Source of the DNA: Roseibium marinum
GTDB lineage: Bacteria; Pseudomonadota; Alphaproteobacteria; Rhizobiales; Stappiaceae
Assembly (NCBI RefSeq): GCF_002906165.1
Contig: NZ_PPCN01000009.1
Span: 186,001 to 250,000 of the forward strand
Length of the DNA stretch: 64,000 nucleotides
Direction of reading: 5' to 3'
Shown: piece by piece, positions 1-9,552 of the stretch
Layout: the number at the start of each line of letters is the position of its first letter
How positions within the stretch are numbered: position 1 is the stretch's first letter
Translations under genes and position numbers: made by a program
Notes under the pieces: generated by a model
Seen by the model: the letters and a program-made list of their open reading frames with translations, nothing else
What the model was told of the DNA's origin: nothing
Database searches by the model: none

Positions 1-28
1 TCGGCCTGGCAGTTTTTAAGGCTTGACC

Positions 29-1639
29 ATGCTCTATTTCGCTCGCTGGAAAATCGCGCTGATCGTGCTTGTGGTTGCCGCTGGCATCCTCGCGACCCTG
101 CCGAATTTCTTCTCCGCCAGACAGCTTGAAAGCTGGCCGGATTTTCTGCCGAAAAGCCAGATGGTCCTCGGTCTCGATCTTCAGGGCGGTGCCTATCTGC
201 TCTACGAAGTGGACCAGGAGGACTATATCCAGAAGCGCATGAAAGCGCTGGTCAGCGACATCCGGGCGACGCTGCGCGAGGAACCGCGTATCGGTTATAC
301 CGGTCTCGGGGTCCAGGGAGACACCGCTCAGGTTCGTATCCGGGATCTGACGCGGCTTGACGATGCCGAAGAGCGCCTGCAGCCGTTGGTCAACCCGCTC
401 GTTTCCAATCTCTTCGGCGGACAGCCGGTCAACGAATTCGAGATGACCGCCACCGATGACGGTCTCGTCCGGTTCGCATATACCGAACAGGGTCTTCAGG
501 ACCGGATGGCGGCCATCGTGCAGCAATCCATCGAAGTCATCCGCCGTCGTGTCGATGAAATCGGCACGACAGAACCGAACATCCAACGCCAGGGCACCGA
601 CAGGATCCTCGTTGAGGCTCCGGGGGAAAGCGATCCCGAGCGTCTGAAGGATCTCGTCGGCCAGACCGCCCAGCTCACCTTCCACATGGTCGATACCTCC
701 ATGTCCGGCGAACAGGCGATGCAGAACCGCCCGCCGGTCGGCACCGTGGTCATGATGTCGGTGGACGATCCACCGTTCCCCTATCTTCTTGAGGAATCGC
801 CGCTGCTTTCCGGCGAGGATCTTGTCGATGCGCAGGTCAGTTTCGACCCGCGCTCCAACGAACCGGTGGTGAATTTCCGATTCAATCAGTCCGGCGCGCG
901 GAAATTCGCGCTGGTGACGCAGCAGAATGTGAACCGGCCCTTTGCGATCGTGCTTGATGACGAGGTGATCTCCGCGCCGGTTATCCGCGAACCGATTACC
1001 GGTGGCTCCGGCCAGATTTCCGGCAGTTTCACGGTTGAGGGCGCCAATGATCTGGCTGTTCTGCTCAGGGCAGGTGCGCTGCCGGCCAAGCTTACCGTGA
1101 TTGAGGAACGCTCCATCGGCCCGGGCCTTGGTGCCGATTCGATCGAGGCTGGCAAGCTCGCCTCGATCATCGGCGGTGCACTGGTCATCGCGTTCATGAT
1201 TCTTGCGTATGGCCGCTTCGGCATCATCGCCGATCTCGCTCTCATGGCGAATATCTTCATGATATTCGGTGCCTTGACCTTTCTCCAGGCGACACTGACC
1301 TTGCCCGGCATTGCCGGCATCGTGCTGACCATCGGTATGGCTGTCGATGCCAACGTGCTGATCTTCGAGCGTATCCGCGAAGAGGCGAGGGCGGGGAGAT
1401 CGGCTGTTTCGGCGATCGATGCCGGTTACAGCAGGGCGCTGGGGACCATTTTGGACGCCAACATCACCACCTTGATTGCGGCCGTCATCCTGTTCCAGCT
1501 CGGCTCCGGTCCGGTTCGCGGCTTTGCCGTGACCCTGGCCATCGGGATTTTCACCACCGTTTTCTCAGCTTTCACGTTCAGCCGGTTGCTTGTGGCCCTT
1601 TGGGTCCGCCGCCGCCGTCCGTCCAAGTTGCCGATCTGA
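29..1639 (+). CDS. secD: Protein translocase subunit SecD
   Basis: SecD is the inner-membrane RND-type accessory subunit that, with SecF, helps drive late stages of Sec-dependent export using the proton gradient. The 536-residue product has one N-terminal membrane helix (about residues 6-25), the DLQGG motif near residue 50, a long periplasmic part, and a C-terminal five-helix bundle. The bundle contains the family motif GMAVDANVLIFERIREE near residue 435. A TTG six bases upstream is also open, but the ATG at 29 with an upstream AAGG fits better. secF follows after 16 bases, so the two are co-transcribed. The gene that would normally precede it (yajC) lies outside the window. Confidence 0.97.
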   Translation: MLYFARWKIALIVLVVAAGILATLPNFFSARQLESWPDFLPKSQMVLGLDLQGGAYLLYEVDQEDYIQKRMKALVSDIRATLREEPRIGYTGLGVQGDTAQVRIRDLTRLDDAEERLQPLVNPLVSNLFGGQPVNEFEMTATDDGLVRFAYTEQGLQDRMAAIVQQSIEVIRRRVDEIGTTEPNIQRQGTDRILVEAPGESDPERLKDLVGQTAQLTFHMVDTSMSGEQAMQNRPPVGTVVMMSVDDPPFPYLLEESPLLSGEDLVDAQVSFDPRSNEPVVNFRFNQSGARKFALVTQQNVNRPFAIVLDDEVISAPVIREPITGGSGQISGSFTVEGANDLAVLLRAGALPAKLTVIEERSIGPGLGADSIEAGKLASIIGGALVIAFMILAYGRFGIIADLALMANIFMIFGALTFLQATLTLPGIAGIVLTIGMAVDANVLIFERIREEARAGRSAVSAIDAGYSRALGTILDANITTLIAAVILFQLGSGPVRGFAVTLAIGIFTTVFSAFTFSRLLVALWVRRRRPSKLPI

Positions 1640-1655
1640 TCCGGGAGATTAACCA

Positions 1656-2606
1656 ATGTTGCTGAGACTCGTTCCGGACAATACCAAAATCAAGTTCATG
1701 TGGCTGCGGAAGGTAAGCTTTCCGGTATCCATCCTGCTGATCATTGTCTCGCTTGCCGGTTTTTTTCTGGTCGGGCTGAACTACGGTATCGACTTCAAGG
1801 GCGGTACGATCATCGAGATCAAGACCGACGGGCCGGCCGATATCGGCGCCATTCGCTCGCGATTGTCTTCGCTTAACCTCGGTGACGTTCAGGTGCAGGA
1901 ATTCGGCGGGTCGGACGACATCCTGATCCGTGTGGAGGAGCAACCCGGCGGCGAGCTCGCGCAGCAATCGGTCGTCTCCCGCGTCCGGACGATCTTCGAA
2001 GACGACAATGTCGATTTCCGCCGCGTGGAAGTGGTCGGACCGCGCGTCTCCAGCGAACTGGCCCGGGCCGGGGCCATCGCGGTGGCCGCGTCCCTGCTGG
2101 CGATCCTTTTCTACATCTGGTTCCGCTTCGAATGGCAATTCGCCGTCGGGGCCATCCTGACGACGGCGAACGACGTGGTGATCACGGTCGGCCTGTTCGT
2201 TCTGCTGCAGCTTGATTTTTCGCTTTCCAGCATTGCCGCGATCCTGACGATTATCGGTTATTCGCTCAACGATACCGTGGTCGTCTATGACCGGATCCGG
2301 GAAAATCTGCGCAAATACAAGAAGCGCCCGCTCACCGAACTGCTCGACATGTCGATCAACGAGACGTTGTCGCGCACGACAATGACGTCGGTAACCACGC
2401 TTCTGGCTCTGATCGCGCTCTATGCCTTCGGCGGCGAGGTGATCCGGTCCTTCACGCTGGCGATGATCTTCGGCATCGTGATCGGCACCTATTCGTCGAT
2501 CTTCCTTGCGGCCCCGTTCCTGATTCTGTTCAACCTTCGCCCGGACGCCATGACGCCGAAGGGCGACGACGCTGAAAAGGGATCCGGCGAAGAGGCAACC
2601 GTCTGA
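1656..2606 (+). CDS. secF: Protein translocase subunit SecF
   Basis: This is the partner of SecD in the SecDF export complex. The 316-residue product has an N-terminal helix (about 20-40), the periplasmic GIDFKGG motif just after it, and a C-terminal bundle. The bundle contains TTANDVVITVG and SLNDTVVVYDRIRENL, the signature of SecF transmembrane segments 4-5. A GGGAG ribosome-binding site lies 8 bases before the ATG. Length and order are normal for Alphaproteobacteria. The next gene starts 12 bases downstream, so the operon continues. Confidence 0.97.
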   Translation: MLLRLVPDNTKIKFMWLRKVSFPVSILLIIVSLAGFFLVGLNYGIDFKGGTIIEIKTDGPADIGAIRSRLSSLNLGDVQVQEFGGSDDILIRVEEQPGGELAQQSVVSRVRTIFEDDNVDFRRVEVVGPRVSSELARAGAIAVAASLLAILFYIWFRFEWQFAVGAILTTANDVVITVGLFVLLQLDFSLSSIAAILTIIGYSLNDTVVVYDRIRENLRKYKKRPLTELLDMSINETLSRTTMTSVTTLLALIALYAFGGEVIRSFTLAMIFGIVIGTYSSIFLAAPFLILFNLRPDAMTPKGDDAEKGSGEEATV

Positions 2607-2618
2607 GGATTGCCGGCG

Positions 2619-2996
2619 ATGGAAATCCGGGATGCACATTTTCCGGGCCGGGCACCGCTTGATGCCTACGGCAACGGCGGTTTCCGGTTTGCAAAGATGT
2701 CCCACCAGGGCGCGCTGCTATGCGTTCCAAGCGGCATATACGGCTGGGATCTGACCGATCCGTCTGAATTTTCCCGGCAGGCTTTCTCGAAAGTTTTTGA
2801 GGAGATGGCCGATATCGAGGTGCTTCTCGTCGGAACAGGGATGGACCTTGTACCGCTTGCGGCGGACTTGAAGGACAAATTCCGCGAGGTCGGAATTCTG
2901 GCCGACCCGATGTCTACCGGGGCTGCCGTGCGTACCTACAATGTGCTTCTTTCCGAAGACCGGGCGGTGGCCGCTGCGCTTCTGGCGGTGGACTAA
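2619..2996 (+). CDS. Mth938-like domain protein
   Basis: This small soluble protein (125 residues from the ATG at 2619; a TTG at 2610 is also possible) belongs to the Mth938-like/DUF498 family. It contains the family features SHQGALLCVPSGIYGWD and EVLLVGTGMDLVPL. The human homologue NDUFAF3 is a complex I assembly factor; the bacterial role is not established. It sits directly behind secDF and before an NDUFAF6-like gene. Two relatives of mitochondrial complex I assembly factors therefore lie side by side, which supports a linked job in respiratory-complex biogenesis. That functional link is inference. Confidence 0.85.
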   Translation: MEIRDAHFPGRAPLDAYGNGGFRFAKMSHQGALLCVPSGIYGWDLTDPSEFSRQAFSKVFEEMADIEVLLVGTGMDLVPLAADLKDKFREVGILADPMSTGAAVRTYNVLLSEDRAVAAALLAVD

Positions 2997-3014
2997 ACCT
3001 TGAGCGAAGGCCAT

Positions 3015-3875
3015 ATGGGCCCTATGACCACCGATTTCGATCATGCCGCCGAAGTGGTGCGCCGTTTCGACCGGGACCGCTATCTGAGCGCTCTTCTGGC
3101 ACCCGAAGCGTATCGCCCGGCCCTGATGGCGCTTTATGCCTTCAACGCCGAAATCGCTCGCATCCGGGAAGTGGTCTCCGAGCCGCTTCCGGGCGAGGTC
3201 CGTCTTCAATGGTGGCGTGACTTGCTTGAAGGCACGGAACATGGTGCCGCCGCCGCCAACCCGGTCGCCAATGCCCTTTTGAGAACCATTGAAAGATACA
3301 ATCTCCCCAGGCAGGCCCTCGTCGCGATGACGGAGGCGAGGATCTTTGACCTCTATAACGACCCGATGCCCAGTCTGAACGACCTGGAAGGCTATGTGGG
3401 GGAAACGGTTTCTGGGCTCTTTCAGCTTGGCTGCCTTGTCCTGAACGACGGCAAGGATCCGGGAACCGCGACAGTCGCCGGCCATGCCGGTGTCGCTTAT
3501 GGCTTGTGCGGCCTGATGCGCGCCTTGCCCTGGCATGCGGCACGCCGGCAGATGTATCTGCCGGGCGATGTTCTTTCACGCCACAATCTCGATCCTGAAA
3601 CAGTATTCCGGGGCAAAACGACCCCTGAACTCCTGGCGGTGCTGACGGAAATGCGCGGGCATGCCCGCCATCACCTGGGCCGCGTCAGGGAGGCGGCTTC
3701 GGGCGTACCGCTGACCTGCCGGGCCGCTTTTCTTCCGCTGGTGCTGGTAGAACCGTTCCTGAAAAAGCTGGAAGTAACCGGATTCGACCCGCTGCAGCAG
3801 GCCGCCGAAATCTCCCAACTGCGTCGTCAATGGATCCTGTGGCGGGCGTCCGGCAACGTGTTCGGCAGGCTCTGA
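3015..3875 (+). CDS. Squalene/phytoene-synthase-fold protein, NDUFAF6-like
   Basis: The product (about 286 residues) has the squalene/phytoene synthase fold, as in LSALLAPEAYRPALMALYAFNAEIARI and VRLQWWRDLLEG. The first aspartate-rich prenyl-diphosphate motif is replaced by FNAEIARI, and the second site is also degenerate (LNDGKD). A prenyltransferase activity is therefore unlikely. The protein resembles NDUFAF6, a complex I assembly factor, rather than carotenoid or hopanoid enzymes, and no carotenoid genes lie nearby. Starts at 3000 (TTG), 3015 and 3024 are all in frame. I chose 3015 because of GAAGG upstream, with limited certainty. Confidence 0.75.
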   Translation: MGPMTTDFDHAAEVVRRFDRDRYLSALLAPEAYRPALMALYAFNAEIARIREVVSEPLPGEVRLQWWRDLLEGTEHGAAAANPVANALLRTIERYNLPRQALVAMTEARIFDLYNDPMPSLNDLEGYVGETVSGLFQLGCLVLNDGKDPGTATVAGHAGVAYGLCGLMRALPWHAARRQMYLPGDVLSRHNLDPETVFRGKTTPELLAVLTEMRGHARHHLGRVREAASGVPLTCRAAFLPLVLVEPFLKKLEVTGFDPLQQAAEISQLRRQWILWRASGNVFGRL

Positions 3876-3907
3876 GTAATTTGATACAGGTTTGCCGGTC
3901 GCGCGGT

Positions 3908-5326
3908 TTATTCCGCGGCAGCTATCTCGATTGCCAGATTTGACCGCCAGGTTTCGAAATCGGCCTTGGCCCTGTCGGTCAGCGCCAGCTTCTTCGCCCT
4001 GGTCTTGTCCTTGCCCTTCAGCCGCTTGCCGTTTTCATCCTTCGTGGGGGCTTCGACCGGCGGAAACAGGCCGAAATTGACATTCATAGGCTGGAATGAG
4101 CCGGGTTTTCCCGCGCCGTCTTCCCGGGAGATGTGTCCACCGGTGATGTGGCCCAGCAGGGCGCCCATGGCGGTGGTACCGGGCGGGGGGAGAATATCCT
4201 GGCCGCGGGCTTCCATAACGGCAAAGAGACCGGCCATGCAGCCGACGCTGCACGATTCCACATAACCCTCGCAGCCGGTGATCTGACCGGCGAAGCGCAG
4301 GCGCGGGTCTGCCTTGAGGCGCAACGCGCCGTCGAGAACTTTCGGGGAATTCAGGAAAGTATTTCTATGCAGACCGCCGAGCCGGGCGAAGCGCGCGGAT
4401 TCCAGCCCGGGTATCATTTTGAAAATCTCGGCCTGGGCGCCGTATTTCAGTTTCGTCTGGAAACCGACGATATTGTAGAGCGTGCCGAGAGCATTGTCCT
4501 GCCGGAGCTGCACCACGGCGTAGGCTTTGACCGTCGGATTGTGCTCATTGGTCAGTCCCATCGGCTTCATTGGCCCATGGCGCAGGGTTTCCCGCCCGCG
4601 TGCCGCCATCACCTCGATCGGCAGGCAACCGTCGAAATACGGCGTGTCGGCTTCCCATTCCTTGAAATCCGCCGTGTCTCCGGCAATAAGCGCGTCGATG
4701 AAAGCGTCGTACTGGTCCTTGTCCAACGGACAATTGAGGTAGTCCTTGCCGGTGCCGCCCGGGCCCACCTTGTCATATCGCGACTGGAACCAGGCTTTGG
4801 AAAGGTCGACCGAATCGAAATGCACGATCGGTGCGATCGCATCGAAAAAGGCGAGGGCGTCCTCGCCGCTTTTATCCAGGATGGCTTTCGAGAGCGCAGG
4901 CGAGGTGAGAGGACCGGTTGCTATAATCACACTGGTCCAGTCTTCCGGCGGCAATCCGGCGACTTCCTCGCGTTCGATCGTGATTCTGGGATGAGATTCG
5001 AGCGATTGAGTGACCGCGGCGGAAAATCCCTCGCGGTCCACCGCAAGGGCGCTGCCCGCCGGTACCTGATGAGCATCGGCGCAGGACATGATCAGAGAAC
5101 CGAGCTGGCGCAATTCATGATGGATGAGCCCGACGGCGTTTTGTTGAGAATCGTCGGAACGGAAGGAGTTGGAACAGACGAGTTCCGCAAGTCCATCGGT
5201 CTGATGAGCATCGGTTTTCCGCACGGGGCGCATCTCATGCAGCACAACGTCCAGTCCGGCTTGAGCGATCTGCCAGGCAGCCTCGGAACCGGCGAGACCA
5301 CCGCCAACTACGTGAATAGGGGGCAT
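3908..5326 (-). CDS. trmFO: tRNA (uracil-5-)-methyltransferase TrmFO
   Basis: TrmFO is a folate- and FAD-dependent enzyme that makes 5-methyluridine at position 54 of tRNA. The 472-residue product begins with a dinucleotide-binding loop ([16 protein letters not shown]) and continues with [30 protein letters not shown], which is diagnostic of the family. It also has the cysteine-containing [15 protein letters not shown] segment near residue 345. The frame is open far upstream, but the family start is the ATG at 5326, preceded by AAGGA. It converges with the NDUFAF6-like gene, with stops about 30 bases apart. Confidence 0.95.
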   Translation of the reverse strand: MPPIHVVGGGLAGSEAAWQIAQAGLDVVLHEMRPVRKTDAHQTDGLAELVCSNSFRSDDSQQNAVGLIHHELRQLGSLIMSCADAHQVPAGSALAVDREGFSAAVTQSLESHPRITIEREEVAGLPPEDWTSVIIATGPLTSPALSKAILDKSGEDALAFFDAIAPIVHFDSVDLSKAWFQSRYDKVGPGGTGKDYLNCPLDKDQYDAFIDALIAGDTADFKEWEADTPYFDGCLPIEVMAARGRETLRHGPMKPMGLTNEHNPTVKAYAVVQLRQDNALGTLYNIVGFQTKLKYGAQAEIFKMIPGLESARFARLGGLHRNTFLNSPKVLDGALRLKADPRLRFAGQITGCEGYVESCSVGCMAGLFAVMEARGQDILPPPGTTAMGALLGHITGGHISREDGAGKPGSFQPMNVNFGLFPPVEAPTKDENGKRLKGKDKTRAKKLALTDRAKADFETWRSNLAIEIAAAE

Positions 5327-5573
5327 TGATTGTCCTTGGAAATTTTTCCGGCTGTCCGCATCGACCTGGCGCCGTGATATCCGCGGGTTACTTGTCCTTG
5401 CGGATCTGATTACAGGCAATGCCAGACTGCTGCAACGCTTTCTCAGAATCGCGTGGATAAATCCAAAGACTGGAGATTGGCTGAAGTTGGGCTCGCCAAA
5501 CCCGGCGACAGTCCTGAGAACCAAGGAGCGGGAAAGCTCGCACGGAATCACCCTTGCGGTGTGTATCAGCCAT

Positions 5574-5612
5574 AAAAAAACACCTGCCGGAGGGAGGAGG
5601 TTCCGGCAGGTG
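5574..5612 (-). terminator. Rho-independent terminator of the DUF1127-1/sRNA unit
   Basis: An 11-bp GC-rich stem (5581-5591/5602-5612) is followed on the minus strand by T7 (5574-5580). Six A/T pairs extend the stem, so it could also stop transcription entering from the other side. The loop contains CCTCCTCCC. Confidence 0.85.
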
Positions 5613-5693
5613 TTTTTTGAAACTCCGCGCGCGATGCGCGGAGACATGGAGCCTGAAGGTTGGGAGGAGGAACCCTCCAGACTGCCAAGCTGG
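5574..5693 (-). ncRNA. Two CCUCCUCCC-loop hairpins behind DUF1127 gene 1 (CcsR/cuckoo-type sRNA)
   Basis: Two stem-loops follow the DUF1127 stop on the minus strand. In the first, CCTCCTCCC (5662-5670) is the loop of a 7-bp stem with one G-U pair (flanks 5655-5661/5671-5677). In the second, an 11-bp perfect stem (5581-5591 with 5602-5612) carries the same CCTCCTCCC in its loop (5592-5600) and is followed by seven T, a rho-independent terminator. A DUF1127 gene followed by such hairpins is the layout of the CcsR1-4/cuckoo RNAs of Rhodobacter sphaeroides, which are co-transcribed with the DUF1127 protein CcaF1. Function here is inferred by analogy; exact processed ends are unknown. Confidence 0.75.
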
Positions 5694-5843
5694 TTATTTT
5701 GCGGACATGCGCGCGTAGCGGGCGATGTCGGTGCGGGCAATGCCCAGATCGTCCAGTTCACGGTTGGACAGGTTGGACAGCTCGTCATAGGTCTGACGGA
5801 AGCGTTTCCAGTTATTGAATTTGCGAACAACAGTATCGATCAT
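5694..5843 (-). CDS. DUF1127 small protein 1 (CcaF1-like)
   Basis: This 49-residue basic protein begins [17 protein letters not shown] and continues [20 protein letters not shown]. That second part is the DUF1127 core (ExLxxLSxRELxDLGIxRxDI) and ends near an aromatic/Arg-rich tail. DUF1127 proteins of Alphaproteobacteria, such as R. sphaeroides CcaF1, bind RNA and influence sRNA maturation and RNA turnover. This one is immediately followed by two CCUCCUCCC-loop hairpins and is paralogous to the next gene upstream on the same strand. It is a complete gene despite its size. Confidence 0.9.
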   Translation of the reverse strand: MIDTVVRKFNNWKRFRQTYDELSNLSNRELDDLGIARTDIARYARMSAK

Positions 5844-5926
5844 TGGTGAGGCCTTTCGCTATCTCATGGCCAAGGCACCGCGGATCGGCGTCTGGCCCGT
5901 TCATCTCTTATGATTTGAAGATAGTG

Positions 5927-5979
5927 GTTTTGTGCACTGCGAGGTAGAGGGTAAATCGCGAAGCAGGTATGCACAAAAC
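5927..5979. promoter_or_regulatory. 10-bp inverted repeat around the DUF1127-1 promoter
   Basis: GTTTTGTGCA (5927-5936) and its exact reverse complement TGCACAAAAC (5970-5979) are separated by 33 bases, so the half-sites are about four helical turns apart. On the minus strand a CTTGTT (5987-5992) and CATACC (5966-5971) could serve as a -35/-10 pair. The right arm then overlaps the spacer and -10. This suggests a two-site repressor operator; the regulator is unknown. Confidence 0.45.
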
Positions 5980-6121
5980 GCAGATTAACAAGAGGTTAAT
6001 TACCTCAAAAGGAGGTGATAAGCATGCACTCAGCGCATGACTGCGTCATATTACTCTTCGCAAGTGCGAGATGGCATCCCGTCATTTAACGCGAGGTTGC
6101 GGAGAGATGGACTGAGTAATG

Positions 6122-6275
6122 AAAAAAATGGGGGCCGAACAAACGAACGCCCGCCAGCGGGAGGAGGTGCTGACGGGCGTCGTTTCGACGTGACAGGGCT
6201 GGGAGGAGGATGCCCTGCGTGTCACACGTCCGTTGGCTGGGAGGAGGATGCCTCGGGACGCGATCTCTGAATCTG
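6122..6275 (-). ncRNA. Three tandem CCUCCUCCC-loop hairpins behind DUF1127 gene 2 (CcsR/cuckoo-type sRNAs)
   Basis: Reading the minus strand after the DUF1127-2 stop, the motif CCTCCTCCC occurs three times at 6239-6247, 6201-6209 and 6159-6167. Each copy sits in a hairpin loop. The middle one has a 6-bp GC stem (6194-6199/6212-6217), extendable by GTGAC/GTCAC. The last has a 12-bp stem with one G-U pair (6147-6158/6169-6180). A T7 run (6122-6128) lies about 20 bases beyond the last stem. Tandem homologous hairpins behind a DUF1127 gene reproduce the CcsR cluster architecture. The unit is paralogous to the one at 5.6-5.8 kb. Confidence 0.75.
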
Positions 6276-6428
6276 TTAGCCGTTGCTGGAACGGCGTGCG
6301 ACAAACTTGATGTCGCTGCGGCTGATGCCAAGATCAGCCAGTTCACGGGTGGACAACCGGGACAGTTCGTCGACCGCACGGCGGTAGCTCACCCAAGTGC
6401 TGTACTTCTGGCGTACAGTATCAAACAT
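6276..6428 (-). CDS. DUF1127 small protein 2 (CcaF1-like)
   Basis: This 50-residue basic protein (MFDTVRQKYSTWVSYRRAV, then ELSRLSTRELADLGISRSDI) is a second DUF1127 family member, clearly paralogous to the one encoded at 5694-5843. AAGGAAC precedes the ATG. It heads a minus-strand unit with three CCUCCUCCC-loop hairpins directly downstream. By analogy with CcaF1 it may bind RNA and affect processing of the hairpin RNAs made from the same transcript. That role is inferred, not visible in the sequence. Confidence 0.9.
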   Translation of the reverse strand: MFDTVRQKYSTWVSYRRAVDELSRLSTRELADLGISRSDIKFVARRSSNG

Positions 6429-6615
6429 TTTCTTGTTCCTTATCAGGCAAGGCACCGATGCGCCTCACGCCGTTTGTTGATCCAAGATATAATTCAGAGG
6501 GTGAAATAAAAGAAGTGCCATCTCTGCATGCCTGACATGCGTTTGGTGCAATGCAGCAAAAAATTGGCGTAATTACACCGGAAAAATCGAAAAAACCTAG
6601 GAAATCATCACACTA

Positions 6616-6644
6616 GAATTCAGTGTGCAACGCACACTGAATTC
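6616..6644 (-). terminator. Perfect hairpin downstream of uvrA
   Basis: GAATTCAGTGTGC (6616-6628) and GCACACTGAATTC (6632-6644) form a perfect 13-bp stem with a three-base loop, 20 bases past the uvrA stop. There is no immediate T tract. It probably ends uvrA or protects its 3' end. Confidence 0.6.
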
Positions 6645-6663
6645 AGATTTCGGTCCTGAATGT

Positions 6664-9552
6664 CTATTCGGCGGCGTCAATAGCGCGCTGCGGGCGGCGC
6701 TGCAGCAGTTCCTGGAGAAAGTGGCCCGTGTAGCTTTCCTTGACCTCTGCAACGTCTTCCGGACGGCCGGTCGCAACAACAGTACCGCCACCGTCTCCGC
6801 CCTCAGGTCCCAGATCGATGATCCAGTCAGCGGTCTTGATGACTTCAAGATTGTGTTCGATCACCAGAACCGTATTGCCCTGGTCGACGAGTTCATGGAG
6901 CACGTCCAGCAATTTCGCGACGTCATGAAAATGCAGCCCGGTGGTCGGTTCGTCGAGGATATAGAGCGTGCGGCCTGTGGAGCGTTTGGAAAGCTCCTTG
7001 GCAAGTTTCACGCGCTGAGCCTCCCCTCCGGAAAGCGTCGTCGCCTGCTGGCCGACCTTGATATAACCGAGACCTACCCGCGCAAGTGTCTCCATCTTAT
7101 CCCGGACCGCCGGAACCGCCGAAAAGAAGGAAGCGCCTTCCTCGACGGTCATGTCGAGAACATCGGCGATAGACTTGCCCTTGAATTCAACTTCCAGCGT
7201 TTCACGGTTGTAGCGTCTGCCCTTGCAGACGTCGCAGGTGACATAGACATCGGGCAGGAAGTGCATCTCGATCTTGATGACGCCATCGCCCTGGCAGGCT
7301 TCGCAGCGTCCGCCCTTGACGTTGAAGGAAAACCGCCCAGGCTGATATCCCCGCGCCTTGGCTTCGGGCATGCCTGCGAACCATTCCCGGATCGGAGTGA
7401 ACGCGCCGGTATAGGTGGCGGGATTGGAGCGCGGTGTCCGGCCGATCGGGGACTGATCGATGTCGATTACCTTGTCCAGCACCTCCAGCCCCTCGATACG
7501 GTCATGCGGCGCCGGGTTCTCCCGCGCGCCATTCAAGCGGCGCGCAGCCGCCTTGTAGAGCGTATCGATCAGGAAGGTCGATTTGCCGCCGCCCGAAACG
7601 CCGGTGACACAGGTGAACGTGCCGAGCGGCACATCCACATCGATGTCCTTCAGGTTGTTCCCGCGCGCGCCGCGAACGGAAATCTGCCGTTTCTTGTTGA
7701 TCTTGCGCCGTTCCTCCGGACGGGAGATCATCTTTGTGCCGGAAAGATACGCACCCGTCAGCGAATTGGGGTTCGCCATGATCTCCGCCGGGGTTCCCTT
7801 GGCGATCACCTGTCCGCCGTGAATGCCGGCACCCGGCCCGACATCGACCACATAGTCCGCCGTCAGAACCGCGTCCTCGTCATGCTCGACAACGATGACG
7901 GTATTGCCGAGATCGCGCAGGTGTTTCAGCGTTTCAAGCAGCCGGGCATTGTCGCGCTGGTGAAGACCGATGGACGGTTCGTCCAAAACATAAAGAACCC
8001 CGGTCAGGCCTGAGCCGATTTGCGACGCCAGGCGGATGCGCTGGCTTTCCCCGCCTGACAAGGTGCCGGATGCCCGGGACAACGTCAGATATTCAAGCCC
8101 AACGTCGTTGAGAAATCTCAGCCGTTCGCGGATTTCCTTCAGGATGCGTCCGGCGATTTCGGTCTGCTTGGTGTTGAGCTTTGCAGGAAGCTGTTCAAAC
8201 CAGTTGCTCGCCTCTCGGATGGAATATTGCGTGACATGGCCGATATGCTTGTCGGCGATCTTCACGGCGAGGGCCTCGGGCTTCAGACGATAGCCGTCGC
8301 AGGCCGGGCAGGCATGGTCGGACTGGTAGCGGGAAAGCTCTTCGCGCACCCATGTGGATTCGGTCTCCCGCCAGCGCCGCTCGATATTGCCGATCACGCC
8401 CTCGAACGTCTTTTCGGTGCGGTAACTGCGCACGCCGTCATCGTAGACGAACTCGATCTTGGTCTTTCCCGTTCCGTGAAGAATTGCTTCGTGTACTTCC
8501 GCCGGCAAGTCTTTCCACGGGGTGGCCATCGTTACCTTGTAGTGATGGCAGATCGCTTCAAGGGTCTGAGTGTAATAAGGAGAGGTGGATCCGGTCTTGG
8601 CCCAGGGCAGCACAGCCCCCTCGCGCAGTGAAAGCGAGTGGTCGGGCACCACCAGGTCTTCTTCGAACGCAAGAGTGGTGCCGAGCCCGTCGCAGGTAGG
8701 GCAGGCGCCGAAGGGATTGTTGAAGGAAAACAGCCGCGGCTCGATTTCCGCAATGGTGAAGCCGGAAACCGGGCAGGCGAATTTTTCGGAAAAGATCAGC
8801 CGTTCGGCATCGCCTTTTTCGCCGGTCTTGTCGGCAAATTCGGCAACCGCGATGCCATCGGCCAGCCTCAGGGCCGTTTCCAGGGAATCCGCCAGCCTGC
8901 CGGCGATATCATCGCGCACGACAATCCGGTCCACGACCACATCGATGTCGTGTTTGAATTTCTTGTCCAGGGCAGGCGCTTCGGAAATCTCGTGGAACGT
9001 GCCGTCGATCTTGACGCGCTGGAACCCCTTTTTCATGAGTTCGGCCAGCTCCTTGCGATATTCGCCTTTGCGGCCGCGGACCATCGGCGCCAGCAGATAA
9101 AGACGAGATCCTTCCTCCAGTTCCAGGATCCGGTCGACCATCTGGCTGATCGTCTGGCTTTCGATCGGCAGGCCCGTGGCGGGCGAATAGGGAATGCCGA
9201 CCCGCGCGAACAAAAGCCGCATGTAGTCGTAAATCTCGGTGACCGTGCCGACCGTGGAGCGCGGATTGCGGGAGGTGGTCTTCTGCTCGATGGAGATAGC
9301 CGGCGAAAGGCCATCGATCTGGTCCACATCCGGCTTCTGCATCATTTCCAGGAACTGGCGTGCATAGGCCGACAGGCTTTCCACGTACCGGCGCTGGCCT
9401 TCCGCATAAATGGTGTCGAACGCAAGCGAGGACTTTCCAGAGCCCGACAGGCCGGTCATCACGATCAGCTTGTCTCTCGGCAGGTCGATGTCGATGCCTT
9501 TGAGGTTGTGCTCCCGCGCGCCGCGGATTGAGATTTGTTTCTGATCAGTCAT
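6664..9552 (-). CDS. uvrA: Excinuclease ABC subunit A
   Basis: UvrA is the damage-recognition ATPase of nucleotide excision repair. The 962-residue product has two ABC modules, with Walker [10 protein letters not shown] near residue 35 and GVSGGGKST near residue 640. The signature motifs are [12 protein letters not shown] and [12 protein letters not shown]. The zinc-finger cysteines lie in CPTCDG and in CEACQGDG...CDVCKG, plus the insertion domain. A TTG at 9633 extends the frame, but the family start is the ATG at 9552. Two LexA-type sites lie about 200 bases upstream, so it is expected to be SOS-induced. Confidence 0.97.
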   Translation of the reverse strand: MTDQKQISIRGAREHNLKGIDIDLPRDKLIVMTGLSGSGKSSLAFDTIYAEGQRRYVESLSAYARQFLEMMQKPDVDQIDGLSPAISIEQKTTSRNPRSTVGTVTEIYDYMRLLFARVGIPYSPATGLPIESQTISQMVDRILELEEGSRLYLLAPMVRGRKGEYRKELAELMKKGFQRVKIDGTFHEISEAPALDKKFKHDIDVVVDRIVVRDDIAGRLADSLETALRLADGIAVAEFADKTGEKGDAERLIFSEKFACPVSGFTIAEIEPRLFSFNNPFGACPTCDGLGTTLAFEEDLVVPDHSLSLREGAVLPWAKTGSTSPYYTQTLEAICHHYKVTMATPWKDLPAEVHEAILHGTGKTKIEFVYDDGVRSYRTEKTFEGVIGNIERRWRETESTWVREELSRYQSDHACPACDGYRLKPEALAVKIADKHIGHVTQYSIREASNWFEQLPAKLNTKQTEIAGRILKEIRERLRFLNDVGLEYLTLSRASGTLSGGESQRIRLASQIGSGLTGVLYVLDEPSIGLHQRDNARLLETLKHLRDLGNTVIVVEHDEDAVLTADYVVDVGPGAGIHGGQVIAKGTPAEIMANPNSLTGAYLSGTKMISRPEERRKINKKRQISVRGARGNNLKDIDVDVPLGTFTCVTGVSGGGKSTFLIDTLYKAAARRLNGARENPAPHDRIEGLEVLDKVIDIDQSPIGRTPRSNPATYTGAFTPIREWFAGMPEAKARGYQPGRFSFNVKGGRCEACQGDGVIKIEMHFLPDVYVTCDVCKGRRYNRETLEVEFKGKSIADVLDMTVEEGASFFSAVPAVRDKMETLARVGLGYIKVGQQATTLSGGEAQRVKLAKELSKRSTGRTLYILDEPTTGLHFHDVAKLLDVLHELVDQGNTVLVIEHNLEVIKTADWIIDLGPEGGDGGGTVVATGRPEDVAEVKESYTGHFLQELLQRRPQRAIDAAE

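Noticed and set aside
1..26. 3' end of yajC upstream of secD
   Set aside because: Expected from gene order, but 26 bases are too few to assign a frame.
6625..8013. Long plus-strand open frame opposite uvrA
   Set aside because: It is antisense to the conserved UvrA coding region and its translation shows no family pattern.
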